Assembly (NCBI GenBank): GCA_945915275.1
Contig: CAMEEZ010000006.1
Coordinates: 1 to 46,063, forward strand
Direction: 5' to 3'
From: an uncultured Mycoplasma sp.
Lineage (GTDB): Bacteria; Bacillota_I; Bacilli_A; RF39; UBA660
Length of the DNA: 46,063 nt
A program made the position numbers and the translations under genes. The notes under the pieces are model-generated. The model was not told the DNA's origin. It ran no database searches and was given only the letters and a program-made list of their open reading frames with translations. Shown here one piece after another: positions 16,672 through 26,713 of the stretch (within the stretch, counting starts at the first letter, position 1; each line of letters opens with the position of its first letter).

Positions 16672-18615
16672 TCAAATTTCAAATAAAAAATCAGTAATTG
16701 CCCTAGTAATATGTCTATTTACGTTACTCGTATATGAATTATTAGGATTATCAAAGCTTACATTAGGGCTAATTACCACTACTGAAAATTCAGGATTATC
16801 ATATGGCATAAATCCTGCAAAAACTTTTGTTATTGTTTTTACATCACTTATATTATCATTATCACTATCATAAAAAGATTCACTAGTTCCCGTTTTACCA
16901 GCTGGATTTAATTCATAACTAACATGTCCTCTCCCTGTTCCTTTCATTAAAACTAAATTCATTCCTTCTCTAATTCTATTTACATATTTATTTTCTAAAG
17001 AAATTACAGACACTTCCTTATAATCATTATTCAAAATTATTTTTTTTCCATTTATAATTTTACTCATCAAACTAGGTGCATATTTTTTTCCACTATTGGC
17101 TATTGTGTTAATATATTGAACAACCTGAATTGGTGTATATGTATCATACTGTCCAATTGACAAATTAAGTAATAAATCATCAGCAATAGTTTTTCCTTTA
17201 ATCCCCATTTGTTCATTAGGCAAATCAATTCCTGTGATATTCCCAAGACCAAACGATGCTAATGTATTTCTATAAATTTTAAAATGCTCTTCCGTAGCAT
17301 GTAATTTCATATTATATGTGTAACTATTCCCTGTTAAACCTATTGCTATTTGAAATTGATAATAATTAGAACTATTCATCAAAGCTGTTTTATCATCAAT
17401 TAATCCTAATTTTTTAAAAGAACATTTTTGAGGAACAGAATATAATTTTACACAAGAATCTCTCATTTTAGTTCCTATATCAATAATATTATTTTGATAT
17501 CCTACTGCCATTGTAGCTCCTTTAACGACAGAACCAACAGTAAAAGAATTATTAATTATATTGCTTGTAATATCTTGCCACGAATCTTTTTTTATAAGTC
17601 TTTTACCCGACATAGCTATAATTGCCCCAGTATTAGGATTACTTACTATAGCATAGCTTTCTTTATAATAATTTGTATTTGGTTCATTTTTTGCTTGTAA
17701 AATTTTTTCTTTTAAGATTTTTTCTATTTCTATTTGCTTATCAATATCTATAGATAAAACCAAATCATTACCTACAACAGATGATTTTTTTAAAGTCAAT
17801 TCATTATTTTTTCCTACTTCATAAATTGCTTTCTTTCCCTTTAGATATTCTTCATATTGCAATTCTAAATAACTTATGCCAACAATATCAGTAATTTCAT
17901 ATCCATTATTTAAATAAATATCTTTATCTTCTTCTGGAATACTTCCTACACTCCCTAATATACTCTTTAATGATTCTTCATAAGGATAAATCCTTTTCCA
18001 AGTAAAATCCCCAAATACACCTGGTAAATTTAATTCAGTAATTTGAGCAAAGGTTTTATCATCTAATCCCTCATAAATTATTTTATTAGCGTAATTATAT
18101 CCATCATTCATTTTGTGATAAATATAAGCCGTTTCTGGATTAATATCTTCTAACATTTTTTCAGTAATTCTTTCATATTTTAATTTTTCAATATCTTCTA
18201 AAGATATCTTTCTTTCTTCTAATAATTGATACTCATAATCTGTAATTAAATTAGTTTGTTTTTCTTTATTTTTATCAAGCCAATACTTTTTTAAAATATT
18301 TGTTTCGACTTCTTTTGTAACCTGTATATATTTAGCTAAAATTTCAGCAATTTCAAGTTCTTCTTTTATTGTTATATTAGAAGTCTTATGATAAAAAATA
18401 GTATTAACTTTTTCATTATCTACAATCACTTTCCCATTCACATCTAAAATTTTTCCCCTTGGTGCAGATGGCCCATATACTAATATTTCCGTTTTTTCTT
18501 TCAATTTTTTTTCATAACTATTGTTTGAAAAAATTATATATGAAAGTCTTATTATCATAAAACCAAATAAAATTATTAGCATCATAATTAATCTTTTTCG
18601 CACAAAATTCACCAT
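16672..18615 (-). CDS. class B penicillin-binding protein (PBP2/SpoVD-like transpeptidase)
   Basis: Dimerization domain APRGKILDVNGKVI; transpeptidase motifs SVVK, SSN, KTGTSE. Confidence 0.92.
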   Translation of the reverse strand: MVNFVRKRLIMMLIILFGFMIIRLSYIIFSNNSYEKKLKEKTEILVYGPSAPRGKILDVNGKVIVDNEKVNTIFYHKTSNITIKEELEIAEILAKYIQVTKEVETNILKKYWLDKNKEKQTNLITDYEYQLLEERKISLEDIEKLKYERITEKMLEDINPETAYIYHKMNDGYNYANKIIYEGLDDKTFAQITELNLPGVFGDFTWKRIYPYEESLKSILGSVGSIPEEDKDIYLNNGYEITDIVGISYLELQYEEYLKGKKAIYEVGKNNELTLKKSSVVGNDLVLSIDIDKQIEIEKILKEKILQAKNEPNTNYYKESYAIVSNPNTGAIIAMSGKRLIKKDSWQDITSNIINNSFTVGSVVKGATMAVGYQNNIIDIGTKMRDSCVKLYSVPQKCSFKKLGLIDDKTALMNSSNYYQFQIAIGLTGNSYTYNMKLHATEEHFKIYRNTLASFGLGNITGIDLPNEQMGIKGKTIADDLLLNLSIGQYDTYTPIQVVQYINTIANSGKKYAPSLMSKIINGKKIILNNDYKEVSVISLENKYVNRIREGMNLVLMKGTGRGHVSYELNPAGKTGTSESFYDSDNDNISDVKTITKVFAGFMPYDNPEFSVVVISPNVSFDNPNNSYTSNVNRHITRAITDFLFEI

Positions 18616-18666
18616 TACTAGTATTCAAAAAAATTTTTAAAACATACAATAATTATAGGTGATAAT

Positions 18667-18927
18667 ATGTTAAATTTGATAGAAAGATTTATGAACAACT
18701 TAACTCAAGAACAAGTAAATAATTTTGCCGTAAGTAAAAATGTTCTTTTAAGCGAAGAAGAATTAGAATTTACTTATAATTTTGTCAAAAAAAATTGGCG
18801 TTCAATCATATCGAACCCAACTCTCTTAAATATTGAAAGATACCAAAATAAATATTCTAAAGAAAATTTTACTAAAATAAAGCAAATATTTTTAGAATAT
18901 TCTCAAAAATATCAAAAATTTATTTGA
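18667..18927 (+). CDS. hypothetical protein (86 aa), possibly YqfT/DUF2624-like
   Basis: Intact ORF with SD-like AGGTGAT upstream; family assignment weak. Confidence 0.55.
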   Translation: MLNLIERFMNNLTQEQVNNFAVSKNVLLSEEELEFTYNFVKKNWRSIISNPTLLNIERYQNKYSKENFTKIKQIFLEYSQKYQKFI

Positions 18928-18933
18928 TATTTT

Positions 18934-19536
18934 TTATTTGGATAAATTTAAATCATAAGTAATATTTGATGTGACTTCATTAATATTAATTATATCAACT
19001 GAAGAAGTAACTATTTTTACTTCAATAGTATTATCTTGATCAACAATACTATATTTATAAATCTTTTTATCATCTTCATTTACAATAATCGGATTAACTT
19101 CTTTTATTAACTCAAAAACAGATAAAATATATTTTAAAGGATAATTATTAATATCAAACTCTTCTTTATGATCAGTAAATTCTTTATAACACTTTTCTAA
19201 AGTGCATGAATATTTATATACTACTGTTTTGGATTCATAGTATCCATTATCTACTCCTTCAACAATTTTACCATTATAAACTTCTAAAGTTTTATCAATT
19301 TCATTTGTAACATTATAAGTATAATTATAACTTTGCGTTAATAAATTACTTTTCATTGCTTCAAAATCCAAAAACGTTGTTTCTTGTTCATTTACTTTAC
19401 CTTCTTTCTTAACCTTAGTTGGTTCCGAAGAAAATGAACAAAAAAGAAAAATTAAAAGAAAAAATATAAACCAGCAAGCCAACTTTATAAGAGCTTTATA
19501 TCTTTGATTTTCCCAAATCTCTTTAAAATTCTTCAT
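18934..19536 (-). CDS. hypothetical membrane-anchored protein (200 aa)
   Basis: One N-terminal TM segment and an extracellular-looking domain; overlaps the fmt 3' end. Confidence 0.7.
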   Translation of the reverse strand: MKNFKEIWENQRYKALIKLACWFIFFLLIFLFCSFSSEPTKVKKEGKVNEQETTFLDFEAMKSNLLTQSYNYTYNVTNEIDKTLEVYNGKIVEGVDNGYYESKTVVYKYSCTLEKCYKEFTDHKEEFDINNYPLKYILSVFELIKEVNPIIVNEDDKKIYKYSIVDQDNTIEVKIVTSSVDIININEVTSNITYDLNLSK

Positions 19537-20470
19537 TATTTATAACTCCTTCATTTTTTAATTTATCTTTGTCAATACCATTTAAGTAGTCTTTTATATT
19601 CATTATATTTTTTCCGTTTGGTTTTATACATTTTAAATATATTAGTCCATCTTTACAAGATATTGCAAAATTATTTTTATCCAGAATCTTTATCTCAGAA
19701 GTTTTATTTACCTTTAAAGGAACAAATTGTGCTTCAAGCACTTTTATTTCTTTATCATTTAACATAAAATTAGCTAAAGGCCAAGGATTTAATCCTCTTA
19801 TTTTATTTAAAATGTCCTTCCCCCTTAAATTAAAATCTATAATTTCATCTTCTCTTTTTATAATCTGTGCATATGTTGCTTCATCATTATTTTGTTTTAT
19901 TCTATTATTTGTTTTGTTAAATATGCTTGGTAACACTTCTTCAAGCAATTGAGCTCCCATTAAAGATAATTTATTGTGTAATATTCCAACGTTGTCAGAA
20001 TCTTTAATCTCACACTCAATTTTACTAATCATATCACCTGTATCCATGCCCTTATCCATATACATAATAGTGACTCCAGTTTTACTATCACCATTTATAA
20101 TAGCACGATGAATTGGAGCTCCACCACGATATTTAGGTAATAAAGAAGCATGAACATTTATAGCACCATATTTTGGAGCATTTAATAATACTTCCGGAAT
20201 AATTTGACCATACGCACATGTAACAATCATATCAGGATTGCTTTTCAAAACTTCATCATAATCTATACGAATTTTTTCTGGCTGGAATACTTTTATGTTA
20301 TTCTTTAAAGCAACTTCCTTAATTGGAGAAAATTTTATTTCTCTTTTTCTACCAACCATTTTATCAGGTTGAGTTACAACAAGTACTACATCAACCATAT
20401 TAATTAATTTTTCTAAAATTGGAACAGCAAAATCTGGAGTTCCCATAAATACAACTTTTTTTGTTTTCAT
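19523..20470 (-). CDS. fmt: methionyl-tRNA formyltransferase
   Basis: VFMGTPDFAVPILEKL...NVHASLLPKYRGGAPIHRAIINGDSKTGVTIMYMDKGMDTGD. Confidence 0.97.
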   Translation of the reverse strand: MKTKKVVFMGTPDFAVPILEKLINMVDVVLVVTQPDKMVGRKREIKFSPIKEVALKNNIKVFQPEKIRIDYDEVLKSNPDMIVTCAYGQIIPEVLLNAPKYGAINVHASLLPKYRGGAPIHRAIINGDSKTGVTIMYMDKGMDTGDMISKIECEIKDSDNVGILHNKLSLMGAQLLEEVLPSIFNKTNNRIKQNNDEATYAQIIKREDEIIDFNLRGKDILNKIRGLNPWPLANFMLNDKEIKVLEAQFVPLKVNKTSEIKILDKNNFAISCKDGLIYLKCIKPNGKNIMNIKDYLNGIDKDKLKNEGVINNEEF

Positions 20471-20496
20471 ATTTATCTACCCTCTTTAACATTGTA

Positions 20497-22686
20497 TCAT
20501 ATTTTTAAAGGATTATTATCTATTTCAAGATAAGTTTTTTTATTTGTCTTATATAAATTATTCAATTCTGTTAAAACATTTCTTAAATTTTTATCTTGTT
20601 TATATTTTAAAATTATTTGAAATCTATATAAATTATTTTGTTTAAACATTAATGCTGTTGTTGGTCCCAAAATAATTGTTTCTTTTGCTAGATGTTTTTT
20701 TAAATATATAAACACTTTTTTTGCTTCTTGAGAAGCTTCTTCATAATCTTTAGAAATAATTTTTATACTTGTCAAAAAATAATATGGAGGATAATCTAGT
20801 TTTTTTCTTATATCAGTTTCATAATCATAAAATTTTTCATAATCATGATTTACAACGCAATTTAAAATATAATTGTCTGGATTATATGTTTGTATCAAAA
20901 CTCTTCCTTCTAAATTTGAACGACCAGCCCTTCCTGCAACCTGATCAAGTAAAGAAAAAGTTCTTTCACTACTTCTAAAATCCGGAATATTTAAAGACGT
21001 ATCTGCATTAATAACTCCAACTAATGTAACTAAAGGGAAATCAAGACCTTTGCTTATCATTTGTGTTCCAATTAAAATATCATATTTATGGTTTTTAAAA
21101 TCTTCTAAAATTTTTTCATGACTTCCTTTTTTATTTGTTGTGTCAACATCCATCCGGACTATATTTGCAAGAGGAAATTTTTCGTTTAAAAAATCCTCAA
21201 GTTTTTCTGTTCCTAATCCATAATAAGTTAATGATTTATTATGACATTCTGGACATTCTTCACCAGCAAATACTGTATAACCACAATAGTGGCATCTTAA
21301 ATTATTAGAAGTTTTATGATAAGTAAGGGTAATATCACAATTTTTACATTTATAAGTAAAACCACAGTTATTACACATTATATATGAAGAATGTCCCCTT
21401 CGATTAAGTAATAATATGACTTGTTCATTTCTCTTTAATACCTCATCTATTTCATTAAATAGTTTTTCGCTAATAATAAAATTCCCTTTTTTTATTTCAT
21501 TAGACATATCTATTAGCTCTACACTAGGTAATTTAGCCATGTTAATTCTATTTTTCATAGTATGTAATTCATAAATTCCTTTTTTTGCTCTAGCCATACT
21601 TTCAAGTTGAGGTGTCGCAGAGCCTAAGACAAGTGGAATTTTATGATATTTAGCCCTAAACTTAGCTATATCTATAGCATTATATCTCGGATTAGAATCT
21701 TGTTTAAAATTATCACTATGTTCTTCATCAACGATAATAATTCCCAAACTCTTAAGAGGCATAAAAACAGAACTTCTTGTTCCAATAACAATCTTTACTT
21801 CTCCACGATAAATTTTTAAATATTCATCATTTCTTTCACCATTTGATAAACCACTATGATAAATTGCCACACAATCGCCAAATCGTTCATAAAATCTCGT
21901 TATCATTTGGGAAGTTAATGTAATCTCTGGAACCAAAACCATTGCAGTTTTATTCATTTTCAAAACTTCTTCAATCAATCTGAAATAAACTTCCGTTTTC
22001 CCTGAGGCAGTTACTCCATAAATTAAATGAGTTTTATATTCATTTAAACAACCTTTTATTTTAGAAAAAACTTCTTGTTGTTCCTGAGATAAAGAAAAAC
22101 TAGGACTATTAGTCTTCAAAACATTATTTAAACGATAACATTGTTTTTCTTTTACTTCTATAATCTTCTTAGCCTTTAAAGCTCTTATAATATAACTTGG
22201 TATCAAAGATGATAATACTTCACCTTCGGCTTCTAATCGTTTAATTACTTCACATTGTTTTTTTGAATTTTTATTTTTATTTAAGAAATCTTTTATTTCG
22301 CTTTTATTAATATTTAAGGAAATATATTTTTCATATTTATTGTAATTTCCCTTCTTTTCTTTTATTTTTAAACTTGTAGGCAACATAGTTTTATAAGCTG
22401 TAACTAAATTACATAATGTTGTATTTTGTAAATATTTTCCAATTTCTAATAATTCTTCATCAAATCGAAATTCTTCATCTACAATTTCAATAACTTCTTT
22501 CAACTCATAATCATCAAAATACTCTTCATTTATTTCCAACACTAAACCATTTATTAATTTATTTCCAAAGGGAACTTTAACTTTCATTCCAACACATAAT
22601 TTTTTTCTTAAAATATCAGGAATAATATATGTAAAAACATGATCTAAAGATTTTACTTCATATTCAATTAAAACTTTAGCATACAT
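20497..22686 (-). CDS. priA: primosomal protein N' (PriA helicase)
   Basis: LIYGVTASGKTEVYFRLIEE, VDEEHSDNFKQDSNPRYNARD-like motif, GSATPQLESMARA, zinc ribbon CNNCGFTYKCKNCDITLTYHK...CHYCG...CPEC. Confidence 0.97.
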   Translation of the reverse strand: MYAKVLIEYEVKSLDHVFTYIIPDILRKKLCVGMKVKVPFGNKLINGLVLEINEEYFDDYELKEVIEIVDEEFRFDEELLEIGKYLQNTTLCNLVTAYKTMLPTSLKIKEKKGNYNKYEKYISLNINKSEIKDFLNKNKNSKKQCEVIKRLEAEGEVLSSLIPSYIIRALKAKKIIEVKEKQCYRLNNVLKTNSPSFSLSQEQQEVFSKIKGCLNEYKTHLIYGVTASGKTEVYFRLIEEVLKMNKTAMVLVPEITLTSQMITRFYERFGDCVAIYHSGLSNGERNDEYLKIYRGEVKIVIGTRSSVFMPLKSLGIIIVDEEHSDNFKQDSNPRYNAIDIAKFRAKYHKIPLVLGSATPQLESMARAKKGIYELHTMKNRINMAKLPSVELIDMSNEIKKGNFIISEKLFNEIDEVLKRNEQVILLLNRRGHSSYIMCNNCGFTYKCKNCDITLTYHKTSNNLRCHYCGYTVFAGEECPECHNKSLTYYGLGTEKLEDFLNEKFPLANIVRMDVDTTNKKGSHEKILEDFKNHKYDILIGTQMISKGLDFPLVTLVGVINADTSLNIPDFRSSERTFSLLDQVAGRAGRSNLEGRVLIQTYNPDNYILNCVVNHDYEKFYDYETDIRKKLDYPPYYFLTSIKIISKDYEEASQEAKKVFIYLKKHLAKETIILGPTTALMFKQNNLYRFQIILKYKQDKNLRNVLTELNNLYKTNKKTYLEIDNNPLKI

Positions 22687-22746
22687 AATTATTCCTCCTT
22701 ACTTTTTAAATATAACTAATTAAATGAATGATGTCAAACTTGAACT

Positions 22747-22776
22747 AAAAAATGACAAATTATTTCTTTGTCATTT
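22747..22776 (-). terminator. terminator overlapping the 3' end of the SPFH gene
   Basis: Minus strand AAATGACAAA-GAAATAA-TTTGTCATTTTTT. Confidence 0.75.
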
Positions 22777-23641
22777 CATTAAATACAGTTCCAATTGAGG
22801 CAATTCCTTGTAAATCAGCTGGCAAAATAATTTTTGTAGCCTGACCATTTGCCACTTTTTCTAAAGACTCATAACTCTTTAAAGCAAGAACAGATTTGTC
22901 AGCACCAGCCTCTTTCAATAATCTTATTCCTTCTGCTTCAGCTTGTTTTAATTTCAACATAGCTTCAGCTTTACCTTCAGCTATTCTAATTTGGCTTTCT
23001 CTTTGTGCCTCTGCTCTTAAAATAGCACTTTCTTTTTCTCCTTCAGCAATAAGTACTGAAGATTTTTTCTCTCCTTCTGCTTGAAGAATTTTCTCTCTTC
23101 TTTCACGTTCAGCACGCATTTGTTTTTCCATAGCATCTTGAATATCTCTCGGAGGTAAAATATTTTTAACTTCAACTCTATTTATTTTAATTCCCCAAGG
23201 ATCAGTTGCTTCATCTAAAATCGAACGCATCTTTGTATTAATAATATCTCTACTTGTTAATGTTTGATCTAATTCTAATTCTCCAATAATATTTCTTAAT
23301 GTCGTTGCAGTTAAGTTTTCAATTGCGCTTATTGGAAACTCAACACCATAAGTATATAATTTTGCATCAGTAATTTGATAATAAACTACAGTATCAATTT
23401 GCATTGTAACATTATCCTGTGTAATTACTGGTTGTGGGGCAAAATCTTTAACAACCTCTTTTAATGTTACACGATTAGAAATACGATCTATAAATGGAAT
23501 TTTAAAATGTAATCCATTACTCCAAGTTGTATGATAAGAACCTAATCTTTCTAAAACATAAGCATGAGCTTGTGGAACAATAACAATATTAGGTAATATT
23601 ATTATTGCAATTATAATTAATATAGCAATTAAAAAATTCAT
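22760..23641 (-). CDS. SPFH/Band 7 (stomatin/QmcA-like) membrane protein
   Basis: VIVPQAHAYVLERLGSYHTTWSNGLHFKIPFIDRI...GELELDQTLTSRDIINTKMRSILDEATDPWGIKINRVEVKNI. Confidence 0.95.
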   Translation of the reverse strand: MNFLIAILIIIAIIILPNIVIVPQAHAYVLERLGSYHTTWSNGLHFKIPFIDRISNRVTLKEVVKDFAPQPVITQDNVTMQIDTVVYYQITDAKLYTYGVEFPISAIENLTATTLRNIIGELELDQTLTSRDIINTKMRSILDEATDPWGIKINRVEVKNILPPRDIQDAMEKQMRAERERREKILQAEGEKKSSVLIAEGEKESAILRAEAQRESQIRIAEGKAEAMLKLKQAEAEGIRLLKEAGADKSVLALKSYESLEKVANGQATKIILPADLQGIASIGTVFNEMTKK

Positions 23642-23656
23642 AAACTAACCTTCCTT

Positions 23657-24130
23657 TTATTTTTTATTTTTTGCTGACTTTTTCTTCAATTTTTCATCAT
23701 TTGAATTCTTAGTGTTTTTTTTCACTATTAATTTTACACCATCAATTTTTTCAATTAAAACTTCTTCGCCAATATCGATTGCATTATCTGAAATAGCACT
23801 CCATGTTTTTCCATCAACTTTTACTTCACCAATAACATTCTTTTTAATCTTTTGAGTTACAATACCTATCATACCAATTACTCTATCAGCATTTGTTCGC
23901 ACTTTTTCTTGATCAAAAATTCTTTTTAATGATTTTCCTGTCGTTAACAAAAGTACAATTCCTAAAACTGCAAATACTACAAATTGAATCGTAAAACTGC
24001 TAACAAAAAATGATAATAGCAAAGATACAATAGCGCTCAATATAAACCATATTGTAACCAAATTAACAGTTATTACTTCAATAAATGATAAGAAAAAGAC
24101 TACTAATAACCATATTATCCAATACTCCAT
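23657..24130 (-). CDS. NfeD family protein
   Basis: N-terminal TM helices plus C-terminal OB-like domain (GMIGIVTQKIKKNVIGEVKVDGKTWSAISDNAIDIGEEVLIEKIDGVKLIVKK); next to the SPFH gene. Confidence 0.9.
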   Translation of the reverse strand: MEYWIIWLLVVFFLSFIEVITVNLVTIWFILSAIVSLLLSFFVSSFTIQFVVFAVLGIVLLLTTGKSLKRIFDQEKVRTNADRVIGMIGIVTQKIKKNVIGEVKVDGKTWSAISDNAIDIGEEVLIEKIDGVKLIVKKNTKNSNDEKLKKKSAKNKK

Positions 24131-24224
24131 AATACACCATCCTTCTAAAATAATATTATATTACAAATGAAATAAAATTACAATATAGGCTAATATATTT
24201 TTCTTAATCACAAAGATATAATTT

Positions 24225-24253
24225 TACAAAAAAATGTAGACTATGCTACATTT
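24225..24253 (-). terminator. terminator overlapping the DHH phosphoesterase stop codon
   Basis: Minus strand AAATGTAG-CATAGT-CTACATTT followed by T run. Confidence 0.75.
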
Positions 24254-25235
24254 ATTTTATCGTTTCATTATCGTTATTAAATTTTTTACAAACTTCATCT
24301 AAATCTCTAATTAACATTGGTATTTCATCACGATTATGAAGTTTTGCTCCACTAGCGTACTTATGCCCTCCACCATGATATTTACTAGCTATATCATTTA
24401 TAACAGGACCTCTACTTCTTAAATTTACTTTATAATAACCTGTTTTTTCTTCATAAGTTATAAAAATCCAAACCATTAATTCTTTAATAAAATTAAAGTT
24501 ATTAATAATATTCGATGCTGTCGCAATATCAACATTATATTCCTTAAAAACTTCTAATGGTATTTCAATATATCCAAAGCCATTTTCTGTTATTGTCAAA
24601 TTATTTGTTAAATACGCATAAAACTTAATCTCATTCATCGGCCTTAAATATAATGTGTTATACAATTCAGTAAAAGGAATTTTACTTTTTTCTAATAATT
24701 CACAAGTTATTTTAAATGTATCTATCGTAGTATTTCTAAGAACAAACCTATCACTATCAGAAACAATTCCTAAAAATAAATTCCCTGCAATCTTCTCATT
24801 CATTTTTAGTTTTGAATTTAAAATCAATTCTGAAACCATTTGACATGTACTAGAAGAAACCTCTTCTGTCCAATCCACTTTTCCCTTAATATCTTCCGCT
24901 GGATGATGATCAATTTTTAAAACATCATCAAAATCTAAGCCTTCAATACCATCTACTCTTTTCATATTTGGAACGTCCAAAGTTATCAATAATGGTCTTT
25001 CAAGCTTTTCATAATCAGGTTTATCCAAAGCACCATAACTTTTAAATTTAGCAACTCCAACTCCCACAGCATAAACTTTTTTTTCAGGAAAAGTTAACAA
25101 AATAGATTCTTTTAAAGCCATTTGGCTAGCAAGTGCATCTGGATCGGGTCCAACATGCCTTGCAATTACTATTTCATCATACTCTTTAATCTTTTTATAT
25201 ATTTTATTAATAATAGGCTTTTTTATAACCCTCAC
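24252..25235 (-). CDS. DHH/DHHA1 phosphoesterase (NrnA-like oligoribonuclease/pAp phosphatase)
   Basis: IARHVGPDPDALASQMALKE, LDVPNMKRVDG, IDHHPAED, DSDRF, HGGGHKYASGAKL. Confidence 0.92.
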   Translation of the reverse strand: MRVIKKPIINKIYKKIKEYDEIVIARHVGPDPDALASQMALKESILLTFPEKKVYAVGVGVAKFKSYGALDKPDYEKLERPLLITLDVPNMKRVDGIEGLDFDDVLKIDHHPAEDIKGKVDWTEEVSSSTCQMVSELILNSKLKMNEKIAGNLFLGIVSDSDRFVLRNTTIDTFKITCELLEKSKIPFTELYNTLYLRPMNEIKFYAYLTNNLTITENGFGYIEIPLEVFKEYNVDIATASNIINNFNFIKELMVWIFITYEEKTGYYKVNLRSRGPVINDIASKYHGGGHKYASGAKLHNRDEIPMLIRDLDEVCKKFNNDNETIK

Positions 25236-25241
25236 ATCCTT

Positions 25242-26420
25242 CTACTTAACTAATTCGAATGTATCCTCAGCAATCATTAATTCTTCATTAGTAGGTACTA
25301 TATATACCGGAATTTTTGATTCAGGTTTAGTAATAAGTTTAAATACACCTCTAACATTATTCTCTTCTTTATCAATAATTACTCCCAAACTAGCAATTCT
25401 TTCAATTATCATTTCTCTCATTAAAATAGCGTTTTCACCAAGTCCAGCAGTCATTGTAATTACATCTGCTCCACCTAACATATTGTTATACATCGCAATA
25501 TAATTAGCAATTTTTTGAGCATACATATTTTGGGCTAAGATAGCTCTTTCATTTCCATTTAAAGCCGCATCCTCAACATCTCTATTATCACTACTTACAC
25601 CAGAGATTCCGAGTAACCCTGATTTTTTATTTAAATCAGTCATGATTTCATCAATATTCTTATTTTCTTTTTTCATAACATATGGAATTAAACTTACATC
25701 AATATCTCCTGAACGTGTTCCCATCATAACTCCAGCAAGCGGAGTAAATCCCATAGATGTATCAATTACTTTTCCTTTATCGATAGCAGTAATACTAGAG
25801 CCATTTCCGATATGACAAGAAATTACTTTTAAATCATCTCTTCCTAATCTTTTTGAAATTTCTAAGTTTACAAATCGATGACTTGTTCCATGAGCTCCAT
25901 ATTTACGAACATTATATTTTTCATACCATTCATAAGGCACAGCATACAAATAATTTTCTTTTTCAATAGTTTGATGATATGCAGTATCAAAAACAGCTAC
26001 CATTGGAACATTTGGTAAAACCTCTTTAAAAGCTTTAATTCCAATTATATGTGCTGGATTATGTAAAGGTGCTAAACTACTTAATTCATCAATATCTTTA
26101 ATAACCTTTTCATCAATTAAAACTGATTTATTATATCTATCTGCACCTTGAACAATTCTATGTCCAATTCCGTCAATATCTCCTAGATTATCAATAACCT
26201 TATTAGCAATCAATTCATCCATTAAAAGCTTAACAGCATCAGAATGATCTTTCATTTCTGCTTTTTTTTCAATTTTTTCGTTATTAAGCTTAATTTTATA
26301 AAAACTATTTCCTACTCCTATCTTTTCAAAATTCCCACTAATTAATTCTTCTCTTTCTGGAAAGTTAAACAAAGTAAATTTTAATGAAGAACTTCCAGCA
26401 TTAATAGATAATATTTTCAT
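25242..26420 (-). CDS. ackA: acetate kinase
   Basis: MKILSINAGSSSLKFTLFNF...VFDTAYHQTI...RKYGAHGTSHRFV...CHIGNGSSITAI...GMMMGTRSGDID-like motif. Start at 26420 rather than 26471. Confidence 0.97.
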   Translation of the reverse strand: MKILSINAGSSSLKFTLFNFPEREELISGNFEKIGVGNSFYKIKLNNEKIEKKAEMKDHSDAVKLLMDELIANKVIDNLGDIDGIGHRIVQGADRYNKSVLIDEKVIKDIDELSSLAPLHNPAHIIGIKAFKEVLPNVPMVAVFDTAYHQTIEKENYLYAVPYEWYEKYNVRKYGAHGTSHRFVNLEISKRLGRDDLKVISCHIGNGSSITAIDKGKVIDTSMGFTPLAGVMMGTRSGDIDVSLIPYVMKKENKNIDEIMTDLNKKSGLLGISGVSSDNRDVEDAALNGNERAILAQNMYAQKIANYIAMYNNMLGGADVITMTAGLGENAILMREMIIERIASLGVIIDKEENNVRGVFKLITKPESKIPVYIVPTNEELMIAEDTFELVK

Positions 26421-26481
26421 AACACATCTCCTTACTAAAGAATTATACAAAAAAAAAGAAAACATTTCCATATTTTCTTTA

Positions 26482-26670
26482 CTATTTTTTATTATTTATT
26501 TTTTTAATTACCTTTTTTCTATGATTACAACATGTTTTAAAAACATTAATTTCCTCAGGATATTTGATTTTTCGATAATCTAAGGTATAGCCAAAATCGT
26601 TACAAAAATCTAATTTAAGGTCATTATCTAAACTAGTCATATCACAACATCTATTAAAATTATTTTGCAT
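26482..26670 (-). CDS. small cysteine-rich hypothetical protein
   Basis: MQNNFNRCCDMTSLDNDLKLDFCNDFGYTLDYRKIKYPEEINVFKTCCNHRKKVIKKINNKK; SD-like GGTGAT before ATG 26670. Confidence 0.6.
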   Translation of the reverse strand: MQNNFNRCCDMTSLDNDLKLDFCNDFGYTLDYRKIKYPEEINVFKTCCNHRKKVIKKINNKK

Positions 26671-26713
26671 TCTAATCACCATTATTATGATGAACTAAAA
26701 TATCTTTTTTATT

